From: Thermoplasmata archaeon
GTDB taxonomy: Archaea; Thermoplasmatota; Thermoplasmata; Thermoplasmatales; Thermoplasmataceae
Assembly: GCA_021797555.1 (NCBI GenBank)
Contig: JAJZZM010000001.1
Span: forward strand, 218,179-282,178
Direction: 5' to 3'
DNA: 64,000 nt
Shown here: piece after piece, positions 39,862-50,006 of the stretch
Layout of the letters: each line of letters begins with the position of its first letter
How positions within the stretch are numbered: the first letter of the stretch is position 1
Program-made: the position numbers and the translations under genes
Notes under the pieces: model-generated
What the model was told of the DNA's origin: nothing
The model's input: only the letters and a program-made list of their open reading frames with translations
Database searches by the model: none

Positions 39862-41085
39862 GTGAGATTATCTGTAATAGGCTGGGAATTGCCGCCGATA
39901 TTTTCAGGGGGGCTTGGCGTTCATACAATAAACATTTTTTCAATAATTAATAAAATGATTGATGTTACCGTATATGTCCCCGATATTGAGGGGTTGTCTG
40001 ATGAATATCCGTTTAATGTAAAAAAAATTAAATTTAATACCGAAAATTTAAATAAATATATTAATAACCAGAGTAAAAAATCAGAAAATAAAAACTATTA
40101 TAATATTTATCCATATTATAATAATTTAAAAATTAAAAATATAAATTTCAATAATTTTGATTTTAAGGATTTCAATGAAATGATATATTATTACAATAAA
40201 AGTGTTATAGAATGCTTTGACAGAAACACAGATGTAATCCACTGCCATGACTGGATAACATTCGATGCAGGTGTAGAACTAAAGGAAAAATATGGGGTAC
40301 CTCTGGTTATTACAGTACATAGCACTGAGATAGATAGATCTGGAAACTTCTTTCCACAGAAATATATAATGGACATTGAAAAAAAAGGAATAAAAAATGC
40401 GGATAAAATAATTGCAGTATCCGATTATACTAAAAATATGATAATAGATAATTATGACGCAGATAAGGATAAAATAACTGTTGTATATAACGGCATAGAT
40501 TCTGATTTTATTGATACGGCATATAAAGATTATAATTTGCATAAAAATATTTTATATTTTGGCAGGGTAACAACACAGAAAGGACCAAAATTTTTCCTTG
40601 AGGCAGCCGAGAAGGTTATAAAATATTTTCCTGATGTTAAATTTATAATTGCAGGCACAGGCGATTTAATAAATGATATGAAAGTGCTGGCAAAGGAATT
40701 AAAAATAGAAAATAATGTTATTTTTACAGGTTTTATAAGTTTAAATAATAAGATAAAATATTTTAAGGATGCCGATGTTTTTGTTTTGCCTGCTGTTTCA
40801 GAGCCATTTGGAATTTCCGTAATTGAAGCGATGGGGATGGGAATCCCTACAGTGATAAGCAATACAACCGGTGTCGGTGAGGCTTTATATAATGTATTTA
40901 AATGTGATTTTTATGATACAGATTTAATGGCAGAGTATATAATAGGATTATTAAAGCACCAGGGTTTAAGGGAAACCATGGGTGCCAATGGCCAGATAGA
41001 GGCAAGGAAATTTACATGGAATAATGCAGCAATAAAAACAATGGGTGTTTATAAATCTATTTTTGAGGGTGTTAAACATGAGTGA
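39862..41085 (+). CDS. GT4-family glycosyltransferase, glycogen-synthase-like
   Basis: A 407-residue GT-B enzyme starting at GTG 39862. The N-terminus MRLSVIGWELPPIFSGGLGVHT has the glucan-synthase form of the nucleotide-sugar loop. The middle has VIHCHDWITFDAG and ADKIIAVSDYTK, and the C-terminal half has ILYFGRVTTQKGP, FVLPAVSEPFGISVIEAMGMGIP and the E-x7-E motif. It likely builds an alpha-glucan from ADP- or UDP-glucose. It overlaps by 8 bp the GH57 amylase gene, a frequent pairing in archaeal glucan metabolism. Confidence 0.85.
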   Translation: MRLSVIGWELPPIFSGGLGVHTINIFSIINKMIDVTVYVPDIEGLSDEYPFNVKKIKFNTENLNKYINNQSKKSENKNYYNIYPYYNNLKIKNINFNNFDFKDFNEMIYYYNKSVIECFDRNTDVIHCHDWITFDAGVELKEKYGVPLVITVHSTEIDRSGNFFPQKYIMDIEKKGIKNADKIIAVSDYTKNMIIDNYDADKDKITVVYNGIDSDFIDTAYKDYNLHKNILYFGRVTTQKGPKFFLEAAEKVIKYFPDVKFIIAGTGDLINDMKVLAKELKIENNVIFTGFISLNNKIKYFKDADVFVLPAVSEPFGISVIEAMGMGIPTVISNTTGVGEALYNVFKCDFYDTDLMAEYIIGLLKHQGLRETMGANGQIEARKFTWNNAAIKTMGVYKSIFEGVKHE

Positions 41086-42205
41086 TAATGTATTATTTTA
41101 TTTTGAGGTACACCAGCCAAAAAGATTGAGACTTTACAGGCTAAATGAAATAAATAAAAATCATGATTATTTCTGGAATGAAAAAAATAAGGAGATATTT
41201 TTGCGTATAAGCAATGATAGCTATATAAAAACAACAAAACTATTAATGGAAAATAATATCGAGGCATCCTTTTCCATATCGGGTACAGTAATAGAGCAGG
41301 CATTGGAATATAATACAAAGGTAATTGATGCATTTGATGATTATTTCAGGTCCGGTTTAGGTGAACTCCTTGATGAAACATATTATCATAGTTTATCGTC
41401 AATATTTGATAAAGATGAATTCATAGAACAGATAAAACAGCATAGAAATTTAATGAAAAAAACATTTAACATTGAACCTGAAAGTTTCAGAAATACGGAA
41501 TTAATTTATAATGATGGAATATCAGAAACAGTTAAATCTTTGGGTTATAAAAATATAATAACAGAGGGTACTGATGATATTATAAAATATTATAATCCTA
41601 ATTATTTATATAAAAGCACATCTAATTTAAATTTATTATTAAGAAATTATAAGCTCAGCGATGATATATCATTCAGATTTTCAAACCATGCGTGGAATGA
41701 GTTCCCATTAACTGCGGATAAATACGCATCATGGATAAAGAAAACTCCAGGTGATTTTATAAATTTATTTATGGATTATGAAACTTTTGGTGAGCACCAG
41801 AAAGAAAGTACGGGAATATTCCAGTTTTTAAAATATTTGCCACTGGAATTTAAAAAAAATGATATTAAATTTATAAAAATAAATGGGGCGAAAAAATTCA
41901 AAAACCACGGAATAATATCAGTAAAGGATGCTATATCATGGGCAGATACAGATAGAAACCTGAATCCGTGGATAGGCAATGAAATGCAGAAAGAGGCTTT
42001 TAATAAATTAATTTCATTAAAAAATAATAAAAATAAAAAATTATGGAGATATCTTCAAACATCGGACAATTTATATTATTTATCAACAGGAAAACCTGAA
42101 GATATGGAGGTACATAACTATTTTAATCCATATAAGTCACCATACAATGCATTCTTATCATATATGAACATTCTGGATGATTTTGATTATAATTATTTTG
42201 GATAA
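41078..42205 (+). CDS. Glycoside hydrolase family 57 (alpha-amylase-like)
   Basis: A 375-residue GH57 enzyme from ATG 41078. The family motifs are visible: YFEVHQPKR (first), GELLDETYYHS, FRNTELIYND with the presumed nucleophile Glu141, and FMDYETFGEHQ with the presumed acid/base Asp233. There is no signal peptide, so it should act on intracellular alpha-glucan. Its start overlaps the GT4 stop (ATGAGTGA), showing translational coupling. Synthesis and turnover of a storage glucan is the natural reading. Confidence 0.9.
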   Translation: MSDNVLFYFEVHQPKRLRLYRLNEINKNHDYFWNEKNKEIFLRISNDSYIKTTKLLMENNIEASFSISGTVIEQALEYNTKVIDAFDDYFRSGLGELLDETYYHSLSSIFDKDEFIEQIKQHRNLMKKTFNIEPESFRNTELIYNDGISETVKSLGYKNIITEGTDDIIKYYNPNYLYKSTSNLNLLLRNYKLSDDISFRFSNHAWNEFPLTADKYASWIKKTPGDFINLFMDYETFGEHQKESTGIFQFLKYLPLEFKKNDIKFIKINGAKKFKNHGIISVKDAISWADTDRNLNPWIGNEMQKEAFNKLISLKNNKNKKLWRYLQTSDNLYYLSTGKPEDMEVHNYFNPYKSPYNAFLSYMNILDDFDYNYFG

Positions 42206-42228
42206 AAAATATAAAATTTAAAAAATTT

Positions 42229-44553
42229 TTATAAATCGCATTTCCCGGTAGGGCATGCAGGATCAAATGTTGAACCAAGCTTTAAAAATTTATCTGGCAT
42301 TTTTAATGTTAGGTCTATTTTCTTTTCTTCATCACTTTTTTTTTGATCGTTTTTATTTTCATTTCCTGCATATAATACCTGCTGCGATTTGCTTCTGTCA
42401 CGGTAAACTGTTATTCCCTTGCAGTGTAAATCCTTTGCCAATCTGTATGATTTTGCAATGTCCTCAGGTGTTGCCTCAAATGGCAAATTTATTGTCTTTG
42501 ATACACCCGAGTCACAGTATCTCTGGAATGTTGCCTGCATAAGTACGTGCCAGTCCGGGTCTATTTCCTGTGCTGTTACAAATGCCTTTTTAATATCCTC
42601 AGGCAGATCAACGCCCTTTAATGTACCGGTATGTGCAACTTTTTCCATTATTTCCTCTGAGTACAATCCTTTAGATTTTAATGCCTCTTCAAATAACGGA
42701 TTAACTTCCAATAGTTCCTGCCCGTTTAATACATGCCTTACGAATGCTATTGCGAATAATGGCTCTATTGATGATGAACATCCTGCTATTATTGATATTG
42801 TTCCTGTTGGGGCTATTGTTGTGGTTGTTGAATTTCTCATTTTTATTCCCTTTTCTTCCCATTCTGACCCATACCATCCTGGAAATACGCCTCTCTCCTC
42901 TGCAAGTTTTTGTGATACAAGGTGCGATTCATCATTTAATGTTTTCATCATATGTTCTCCCATTTCCAGTGCTTCGTTGCTGTTATACGGTATATTTAGT
43001 TTTATTAACATATCGGCAAATCCCATCAGACCTAAACCTATTTTCCTGGTTTTTCTTGTCATATTTTTTATACTTTCAACAGGGAAGTTATTTGCATCAA
43101 CAACATTTTCAAGGAATATTGTTGCTATGTCTATAACTTCTTTGTATTTGTCATAGTTGAATTTGCCATTTTCAACAAATTTTGATAGATTTATTGATCC
43201 AAGATTGCATGATTCGTATGGCAAAAGTGGTTGTTCGCCACACGGATTTGTGGATTCTATATATCCTATATTCTTTACAGGATTTTTCTTATTTATTTCA
43301 TCAAGGAAAACCATTCCTGGGTCACCTGTTTTCCATGCCTGGTTTATAATTGAATTCCATAATGTACTGGCCTTTATCCTTGAAATTGGCCTTTTATCAC
43401 GGGGATTAAGTAAATCTATATAATCATCGTTATCCAATTTCTCGAAGAATTCATCATCAATAGCCACAGATATATTGAAATTGCTTAATACCTTGTTTTC
43501 TGAATCTTTGCTCATTATGAAATCCATTATGTCCGGGTGGTTGTGATTTAATATGCCCATATTGGCCCCTCTACGTTTTCCACCCTGTTTTATTACATCT
43601 GTTGTAACGTCAAATATTCTCATAAATGATACAGGTCCTGAAGCAACACCCTTTGTCGATGCAACGATATCATCCTTTGCCCTTAACCTTGAAAACGAAA
43701 ATCCGGTACCGCCCCCGGATTTATGTATTTCTGCTGTTGCCTTTAATGTATCAAATATGGAATCTATGCTATCATCTACAGGCAGAACAAAGCATGCTGA
43801 TAATTGCCCCAATGGGCCTCCAGCATTCATTAATGTTGGTGAGTTTGGAATAAATTCAAGTTTTGACATGACGTTTTCAAATTTATTTATATAATAATTC
43901 ACCATTGTTTTCTTTGTCTTCAAGAATTCCATGAAATCATCAAAGCTGCCTTTAATTTCATATTCCTTTTTTAATTCATTGAAGGCCCTTTTTAATTCCT
44001 CAACTTCTGTCTTTGATACATTTGAGTACACCTCACCATCATTATTTATCTTTTTATTTTTCTGATAATTTATATAATCATATAAACCCTGAATTACACC
44101 TAAATGCACGGCAACCCTGTGAAACATCTGCTTCGGTGTTTCTATTATTTTGCCATTAGAATCTTTAAATAGATATCTGGCTTCTAAAACCTTTACTGCA
44201 TTTAGCGTCAATTTTAAATCGTCGTTTACACCTATTAACTGTTTTTCTTCCCTTATAGTTTTTCTTTTCTCCCTGTATAATATGTATGCCTTTGCAACAG
44301 GGATATAGGATTTATTGCCGATTTTTTGTGTCATTAATATATTTTCTACAGTATCCTGTATTAGCTCAACACTGGGTTCCTTATTATTTTTCTCCAAATC
44401 TTCTAGAACAAGGTCGGCGAATTTATTTGCATCATCCATAGAACCTGTTTTAACAGATAGCATTGCCTTATAAATTGCCATCACTATTTTCGTCTTATCG
44501 AACGGAGCCTTTGATCCATCCCTTTTTATAACGTTTTTTATTGCTGTTATCAT
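42229..44553 (-). CDS. nrdJ: Adenosylcobalamin-dependent (class II) ribonucleotide reductase
   Basis: A 774-residue class II enzyme. An ATP-cone (IKRDGSKAPFDKTKIVMAI) leads the chain. The catalytic barrel shows QLSACFVLPVDDSI, HKSGGGTGFSFSRLR and NPCGEQPLLPYESCNLGSINLS with the active cysteine region. The tail CPTGKC holds the reducing cysteine pair. It makes deoxynucleotides using vitamin B12 and needs no oxygen. No intein interrupts it, although this gene is a common intein site. It is divergent from ftcD, with a 206-bp AT-rich promoter region between. Confidence 0.95.
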   Translation of the reverse strand: MITAIKNVIKRDGSKAPFDKTKIVMAIYKAMLSVKTGSMDDANKFADLVLEDLEKNNKEPSVELIQDTVENILMTQKIGNKSYIPVAKAYILYREKRKTIREEKQLIGVNDDLKLTLNAVKVLEARYLFKDSNGKIIETPKQMFHRVAVHLGVIQGLYDYINYQKNKKINNDGEVYSNVSKTEVEELKRAFNELKKEYEIKGSFDDFMEFLKTKKTMVNYYINKFENVMSKLEFIPNSPTLMNAGGPLGQLSACFVLPVDDSIDSIFDTLKATAEIHKSGGGTGFSFSRLRAKDDIVASTKGVASGPVSFMRIFDVTTDVIKQGGKRRGANMGILNHNHPDIMDFIMSKDSENKVLSNFNISVAIDDEFFEKLDNDDYIDLLNPRDKRPISRIKASTLWNSIINQAWKTGDPGMVFLDEINKKNPVKNIGYIESTNPCGEQPLLPYESCNLGSINLSKFVENGKFNYDKYKEVIDIATIFLENVVDANNFPVESIKNMTRKTRKIGLGLMGFADMLIKLNIPYNSNEALEMGEHMMKTLNDESHLVSQKLAEERGVFPGWYGSEWEEKGIKMRNSTTTTIAPTGTISIIAGCSSSIEPLFAIAFVRHVLNGQELLEVNPLFEEALKSKGLYSEEIMEKVAHTGTLKGVDLPEDIKKAFVTAQEIDPDWHVLMQATFQRYCDSGVSKTINLPFEATPEDIAKSYRLAKDLHCKGITVYRDRSKSQQVLYAGNENKNDQKKSDEEKKIDLTLKMPDKFLKLGSTFDPACPTGKCDL

Positions 44554-44759
44554 ATTGCATCACAAATGTAAAAACAATAGAACATAAACGGATTTAAATG
44601 TTTTTTTTATTAAGTTTGTATCTATATTATTGATAATATTTACTGATATTATTACCGTGTTTTTTATCTAAATAGATAATAAATATAAATAAATATATTA
44701 TAATTATATATATAGAAATATTAAATATTGATTTTTATATGCATAAATAATATATTATA

Positions 44760-45659
44760 ATGAAGATGTTCGAAATAGTCCCTAATTTCAGTACCTCAGA
44801 CCGCAGTGTAATAAATGGAATAATAGATGAAATAAAAAAATATGGAGGAAATATACTTGATGTGGATGCAGATAAAAACCATAATAGGACAGTTATAACA
44901 TTTGTCTGCAGTGAAAATATTATAGATTTGCTATATAATATGGTGAAAAAAGCATCTGAATTAATAGATATGGATTTACATAGGGGATTGCACCCAAGAA
45001 TTGGTGCAACAGATGTATTGCCTGTAATACCTTTATTAGATTCAACAATGGATGATGCAGTAAAAATATCGAAAATTATTGGTGAGAGAATAGGCAATGA
45101 CCTAAATATTCCCGTTTATTTATATGGAGAATCCGCTAACAGCCGATACAGAAAAGAGATTTCATATATAAGAAATACAAAATTCCAGTATGAGGATTTA
45201 AAAATGCATATAAATGATAAAAAATATAAACCTGATTATGGTCCATCAGAAGTCGGTAAAGCAGGTGCATTACTTGTAGGTGCAAGAGATTTTTTAATTG
45301 CATATAATGTATATTTAAACACAGACAGTAAGGACATAGGAAATGAAATAGCAAAAAGCATAAGATATAAAAACGGTGGCTTGAGGTATGTAAGGTCGTT
45401 GCCATTATTTATTGAAAATGATAATATGATCCAGATATCAATGAATATCCTTGATTATAAAAAAAATCCAGTTTACCGTGTGTATGAATTCATAGCAACA
45501 GAGGCAAGGAAATATAATTTATCAATAGTAAAATCTGAAATAATAGGATTATTGCCTGAGGATGCAGTTACCTCTACTTTAAATTATTATATAAAATCTA
45601 ATTTAAATAGCAAAAAAGTTTTAGAATATAATATATTAACCAATAATGGATATAAATGA
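44760..45659 (+). CDS. ftcD: Glutamate formiminotransferase
   Basis: A 299-residue protein matching the formiminotransferase N- and C-subdomains. It has EIVPNFSTSDRSVINGI at the start, DLHRGLHPRIGATDVLP in the middle, and YGPSEVGKAGALLVGARDFLIAYNVYL. It moves the formimino group of N-formiminoglutamate (from histidine breakdown) to tetrahydrofolate. In animals it is fused to the cyclodeaminase; here the two are separate genes overlapping by 14 bp. The following gene is formate-THF ligase, so the cassette carries the one-carbon unit from histidine on. Confidence 0.93.
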   Translation: MKMFEIVPNFSTSDRSVINGIIDEIKKYGGNILDVDADKNHNRTVITFVCSENIIDLLYNMVKKASELIDMDLHRGLHPRIGATDVLPVIPLLDSTMDDAVKISKIIGERIGNDLNIPVYLYGESANSRYRKEISYIRNTKFQYEDLKMHINDKKYKPDYGPSEVGKAGALLVGARDFLIAYNVYLNTDSKDIGNEIAKSIRYKNGGLRYVRSLPLFIENDNMIQISMNILDYKKNPVYRVYEFIATEARKYNLSIVKSEIIGLLPEDAVTSTLNYYIKSNLNSKKVLEYNILTNNGYK

Positions 45660-46242
45660 ATATATAGATAAATTAAAAAGCTCCTCACCGGCACCGGGAG
45701 GTGGGTCTGCATCTGCAATAACATCAATGTTTTCTGCATCATTGAATTCCATGGCATCATTGCTTTCAATTGATAAGAAAAAATTAATAAAATATAATGA
45801 TAACTATAAAAATATAGTGACGGAAAGCAATGAAAACATCAATAAATTGAAACTTTTAATGTTGGATGATGAAAAATATTTTCTTTCTATAATGGATGCA
45901 TTTAAAACTGATAAAAATGATATAAACAGAAAAGAGAAAATAAACATTGCAATAAAAAACAGTATAACAACTTCATGGAAAATAGCGCATATATCATTTA
46001 TAAATATTAAAAATGCTTATTTTCTGGCTACAAGGGGAAATAAAAACCTCATATCCGATGCATTATCATCAGTATATATGTCATATGCTTCTTTTAATAC
46101 ATCAATTGACAATATAAAGGTAAACCTGAAGTTTTACAACGGAGATGGGTTTAGGAATGACGAAAAAATCAAAATAAAATTATTTAATGAAATGATAGAG
46201 GATTATATCAATAAAATTAAAAAAATTGAAAATAATTTATAA
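45646..46242 (+). CDS. Formiminotetrahydrofolate cyclodeaminase
   Basis: A 198-residue all-helical FTCD_C-type protein with the hallmark SPAPGGGSASAI near residues 14-25. It releases ammonia from 5-formimino-THF to give 5,10-methenyl-THF. It starts inside the end of the formiminotransferase gene. Formate-THF ligase follows after 34 bp. The methenyl-THF cyclohydrolase family shares this fold, but the neighbouring ftcD supports the cyclodeaminase name. Confidence 0.88.
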   Translation: MDINEYIDKLKSSSPAPGGGSASAITSMFSASLNSMASLLSIDKKKLIKYNDNYKNIVTESNENINKLKLLMLDDEKYFLSIMDAFKTDKNDINRKEKINIAIKNSITTSWKIAHISFINIKNAYFLATRGNKNLISDALSSVYMSYASFNTSIDNIKVNLKFYNGDGFRNDEKIKIKLFNEMIEDYINKIKKIENNL

Positions 46243-46276
46243 AAAAATTTATTAAAATTTATAGTATTATTGTGTT

Positions 46277-47890
46277 ATGCTAAAAAATATAGACGAAATT
46301 ATGGCAGATATAAACGTTGAGGACTATGAAAGCTATGGAAAATACATTGCAAAGCTTGATTTAAAACTATTAAATGATAAAAACAAAAATGGCAAATTAA
46401 TACTAATTACAGCAATTACACCAACTCCCAGTGGTGAGGGAAAAACAACAACTGCTATAGGACTGGGCAATGCCATGAAGAAATTGAAGAAAAATGTTGG
46501 AATAGCAATAAGGGAACCATCTTTGGGGCCATGCTTCGGTGTTAAGGGTGGCGCAACCGGTGGTGGAAAATCCACAGTTGAACCGTCAGATAAAATTAAT
46601 TTAATATTTACAGGTGATTTTCCTGCAATTTCTACAGCACATAATTTATTGTCCGCAATGATAAATAATCACATATTCCATGGAAATAAGCTGAATATAG
46701 ATCCTAAAAGAGTTGTTTTTCCAAGAAATGTAGATATGGACGATAGATCATTGAGGTCCATAATTGTTGGCAACGGGGACAGGAATACTGGCATATTAAT
46801 GAATGATCATTATGTAATTACAGCAGCATCTGAAATAATGGCAATTATGGCACTTTCTTTAAATTATAAGGATCTAAAAAACAGGCTGAAAAATATATTA
46901 ATAGGATATACATATGATGGAAAACCTGTATTTGCCGGAGATTTAAATGCAACCGGTGCAATGGCAGCACTTCTTGTTGATGCATTAAAGCCCAATATTG
47001 TGCAGACATCAGAGAATGTTCCTGCTATAATACATACAGGGCCTTTTGGAAATATAGCACACGGAACATCGAGCATTATAGGTGATTATATAGGATTAAA
47101 ATTATTCGATTATTTAATTACAGAGGCAGGCTTTGGATCAGACCTTGGCTTTGAAAAATTCATGAACATATTTACCAGGGAGTCAAAATTAAATGTAAAT
47201 GCCGTTGTAATAGTGGCAACACTGCGTGCATTAAAATACCATGGCGGATCAAAAAATATAGATAATGCCGATATGGATGCATTAAAAAAAGGCATGGATA
47301 ATTTATACAGGCATGTTGAAATTGTACGCAGTTTTGGCATTGAACCTGTGATAGCCATAAACAGGCATAATAAGGATACCGAAGATGAGTTGAAGTTTGT
47401 TTCGGATGAACTGAATAAAAGGAATATTATATATTCAACATCTGATGTATATTCTATGGGTGGCGATGGAGGCATTGACCTTGCAAAAAAGGTTATAGAA
47501 AATATAAATGAAAATAATATAAAATACACATATGACCTGAAAGATGATATAAGAACAAAAATTATAAAAATAGCAAAAAATGTCTACAAAGCAAAAGATG
47601 TAAAATTTTCAGATGATGCAGAAAAAACATTAAAAATAATCAATAAATATAATTTCAATAATTTCTATGTTTGCATGGCAAAAACGCAGTCATCATTAAG
47701 TGATAACCCCAAATTATTGAATAGCCCTGAGAATTTTAATGTAACAGTTAATATGATAAATATAAATTCAGGGTCAAAGTTTATTGTTCCTGTTCTTGGA
47801 AATATTATGACCATGCCTGGATTGCCTAAAAAACCGGCTGCAGAGAATATTGACATTGATGATGATGGAAACATAATTGGGTTATCATAA
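46277..47890 (+). CDS. fhs: Formate-tetrahydrofolate ligase
   Basis: A 537-residue FTHFS, slightly shorter than the usual 550-560. P-loop PSGEGKTT is at 51-58, followed by REPSLGPCFGVKGGATGGG and INLIFTGDFPAISTAHNLL. The bacterial 'GGGYAQV' after the glycine run is GGGKSTV here. It interconverts formate, ATP and THF with 10-formyl-THF. Run backward after ftcD and the cyclodeaminase it would yield ATP and formate from histidine; run forward it feeds purine synthesis. It is uncommon in archaea outside a few groups including Thermoplasmatales. Confidence 0.95.
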   Translation: MLKNIDEIMADINVEDYESYGKYIAKLDLKLLNDKNKNGKLILITAITPTPSGEGKTTTAIGLGNAMKKLKKNVGIAIREPSLGPCFGVKGGATGGGKSTVEPSDKINLIFTGDFPAISTAHNLLSAMINNHIFHGNKLNIDPKRVVFPRNVDMDDRSLRSIIVGNGDRNTGILMNDHYVITAASEIMAIMALSLNYKDLKNRLKNILIGYTYDGKPVFAGDLNATGAMAALLVDALKPNIVQTSENVPAIIHTGPFGNIAHGTSSIIGDYIGLKLFDYLITEAGFGSDLGFEKFMNIFTRESKLNVNAVVIVATLRALKYHGGSKNIDNADMDALKKGMDNLYRHVEIVRSFGIEPVIAINRHNKDTEDELKFVSDELNKRNIIYSTSDVYSMGGDGGIDLAKKVIENINENNIKYTYDLKDDIRTKIIKIAKNVYKAKDVKFSDDAEKTLKIINKYNFNNFYVCMAKTQSSLSDNPKLLNSPENFNVTVNMININSGSKFIVPVLGNIMTMPGLPKKPAAENIDIDDDGNIIGLS

Positions 47891-47993
47891 TTATTTTAAA
47901 TATTATTTTAAAACAGCACATAAATATAAAAATGTTACATGGGAAAACATTAAATAACTATAATACATGTAAGGTTATCCTTACAGTGTTAAT

Positions 47994-49241
47994 ATGAACC
48001 ATGAAATAAAAACAGAAAATAAATATAATACCGCTTTTTACCTGGCTGTAGGTTCAATCAGCATTTTTGTTGCCAGCTATAATATAGCAATAATATCTGT
48101 TGCATTGAATCCAATAGAAAAAGCATTCAATGTGGGATCTGCTGTAGTTTATATCCTGGGCTCATTAATATTTGTAGGGGCAATTATCGGTGCATTATTG
48201 AGTGGTTTGCTATCTGACCGTTTCGGAAGATTGTGGATACTTGCAATTGATATTCTAACATTTTTTGCTGCAGGCATTGGCAGTGCTTTATCAACAAATA
48301 TAATAATGCTTATGTTTTTCAGGACAGTTGTCGGCATAGGTGTTGGCATAGATTATGTTGTAATATTTACATATATGTCCGAAGTTTTACTAAAAAATAA
48401 TACAAGAAATTTAACATTTATAATGTTTTTTGCAAATTTTGGCATATTATTTTCATATTTAATTGGTGGCATTCTACTGACACTGGGTCCATCAGGATGG
48501 AGATATGTACTTTTATCCGGTGCATTATTTTCTATAATACCATTAATAATGAGGTTAAAATTAAAGGAATCGAAATTATGGAAAATTAAAAAGATATCAT
48601 CGTTTAAATCCATTATAAAAAATGTAACATCAAAGAAAAACAGGAAAAATCTTGTAAGATTCTCGGTGCCGTGGTTTTTATACCAAATAAGTGATCAGAG
48701 CCTTACACTGTTCCTGCCATTAATTTTGATATATGCATTAAACGTTTCAAGTGTCAATGGCGCATTTTCAGCTGTTATAGTAAAGGCATTTACAATTCCT
48801 GCATCCATACTTGCATTTCTTGTAATACAGAGAGTAGGCACCAGATATCTCCAGGCAACCGGATTTTTAATAAGGTCTGTATTCCTTGGAATAATAGGCT
48901 TTGGATTATTTTTCGCATTTAGAATCACGGGAATAGAAATAATAATACTGCTTGGGCTTGCATTTTTCTTTGGTTCAATGGGGCCTGACAAAACTACAGT
49001 AATAATGCCTGTTGAAAATTATGATTCTTCAGTCAGGGGGTCCGGCCAGGGATTCAATGAAATGGCGGGAAGATTTGGTGGCCTTTTCGGCATTTTATTA
49101 TTCAGTGTATTTGGCATTGCAGGAATTGACACGGGTTTAATATTTCTTAGTATAACCTCCCTGCTCGGGTTTATTGTTACAATTTTATATATAAATAAAA
49201 ATGATGTTAAAACGGGTGATCAGGTATTATATAAAAATTAA
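47994..49241 (+). CDS. Major facilitator superfamily transporter
   Basis: A 415-residue MFS protein with about 12 TM helices. The diagnostic loop between TM2 and TM3 is GLLSDRFGRLWIL, with a matching central loop after TM6. Motifs at VVGIGVGIDYVV are like sugar/metabolite porters. Its position just after the one-carbon cassette hints at a carboxylate or amino-acid-related substrate, but 100 bp and a promoter-like stretch separate them. The substrate is unknown. Confidence 0.85.
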   Translation: MNHEIKTENKYNTAFYLAVGSISIFVASYNIAIISVALNPIEKAFNVGSAVVYILGSLIFVGAIIGALLSGLLSDRFGRLWILAIDILTFFAAGIGSALSTNIIMLMFFRTVVGIGVGIDYVVIFTYMSEVLLKNNTRNLTFIMFFANFGILFSYLIGGILLTLGPSGWRYVLLSGALFSIIPLIMRLKLKESKLWKIKKISSFKSIIKNVTSKKNRKNLVRFSVPWFLYQISDQSLTLFLPLILIYALNVSSVNGAFSAVIVKAFTIPASILAFLVIQRVGTRYLQATGFLIRSVFLGIIGFGLFFAFRITGIEIIILLGLAFFFGSMGPDKTTVIMPVENYDSSVRGSGQGFNEMAGRFGGLFGILLFSVFGIAGIDTGLIFLSITSLLGFIVTILYINKNDVKTGDQVLYKN

Positions 49242-49607
49242 TTTTTAGATAATAATGTCTTGTTTGTATAAAATCTTAATAAATACATTATAAACACAAT
49301 AAAATTAAAAATTTGATATAGTATTCTATTAAGCCAAATGCCATGGAAGATTATAACGGTAAAAAATAAATATTATTTACATTAAATTACCGATAATTTC
49401 AACGCTGTTTATGTCAAATTCTATACCTATTAAAACCGTAACTATCTTATTATTAAATATTCCTTGAAATTTTTTGTTTCAGCTTCCATTAATTCACATG
49501 GATTTAATACCTCATAATATTTTCTAATCTAGAATATATTAATATTGTTAAAATAAATATCACTAATATTATAATAATATTTAATAATTTTAATAATATT
49601 CATTATA
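49242..49607 (-). other. Gene-free region with a decayed piece resembling a DUF35 protein end
   Basis: No intact gene. Around 49370-49400 the DNA (ggtaaaaaataaatattatt, then tacattaaatt) is nearly the same as the last codons of the DUF35 gene at 53720. On the minus strand broken frames read INSVEIIGN and then VNNIYFLP, compared with NVNDVYFLPA in the intact gene. A lost second copy is possible. The rest is AT-rich promoter sequence for the HTH gene. Confidence 0.3.
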
Positions 49608-50006
49608 ATGATTGGATTATTATCGGTATTAACCAGCAAAACAAAGCTCGAAATAGTAAATATATTAAAGGACCCTGAAACACCAGAAAACATTGCAATA
49701 AAATTAAAAATTACAAGGCAGGGCGTGGATAATCATCTAAAGGAATTGTTAAAATATGGAATAGTTGAAAGGTACTGGTTACTTGATTCAAAAAAGCCAA
49801 GATTAGAATATAAATTAAGCTCTTTGGGCACATATTTCTATAAAAGATGCGATGAATTAATTAATGATTACAGAAATAAAGGCACGGAAATATTAAATGA
49901 AAAATTAAAGGAAAATGATTTAAAATTATTAAATAATGAAATAGATTTAAACGAATATAATAAAAATTCAGATAACATTAAAAAGGAATTTGAATGGTTT
50001 ATATAA
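49608..50006 (+). CDS. ArsR-type winged-helix transcriptional regulator
   Basis: A 132-residue protein. An N-terminal winged HTH (LTSKTKLEIVNILKDPETPENIA..., then ITRQGVDNHLKELLKYGIVERYW) is followed by a helical tail rich in Asn, Glu and Lys. No sensor cysteines are seen. Its 3' end overlaps by 8 bp the 3' end of the bactofilin-like gene on the other strand. Pairs of a PadR/ArsR-like regulator with a bactofilin-like protein are known in bacteria, so it may control that neighbour. Confidence 0.8.
   Translation: MIGLLSVLTSKTKLEIVNILKDPETPENIAIKLKITRQGVDNHLKELLKYGIVERYWLLDSKKPRLEYKLSSLGTYFYKRCDELINDYRNKGTEILNEKLKENDLKLLNNEIDLNEYNKNSDNIKKEFEWFI

Noticed and set aside
42419..43156. 245-codon antisense frame over nrdJ
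   Set aside because: The sense strand encodes an intact class II reductase with all motifs; the opposite frame is a by-product of codon bias.
42229..44553. Intein in the ribonucleotide reductase
   Set aside because: The chain is of normal length and the NPCGEQ and other motifs are unbroken; no splicing motifs were seen.
45646..47890. Fusion of formiminotransferase and cyclodeaminase into one gene
   Set aside because: The two frames differ, and a clear stop at 45657-45659 lies after the start of the second gene, so they are overlapping but separate.
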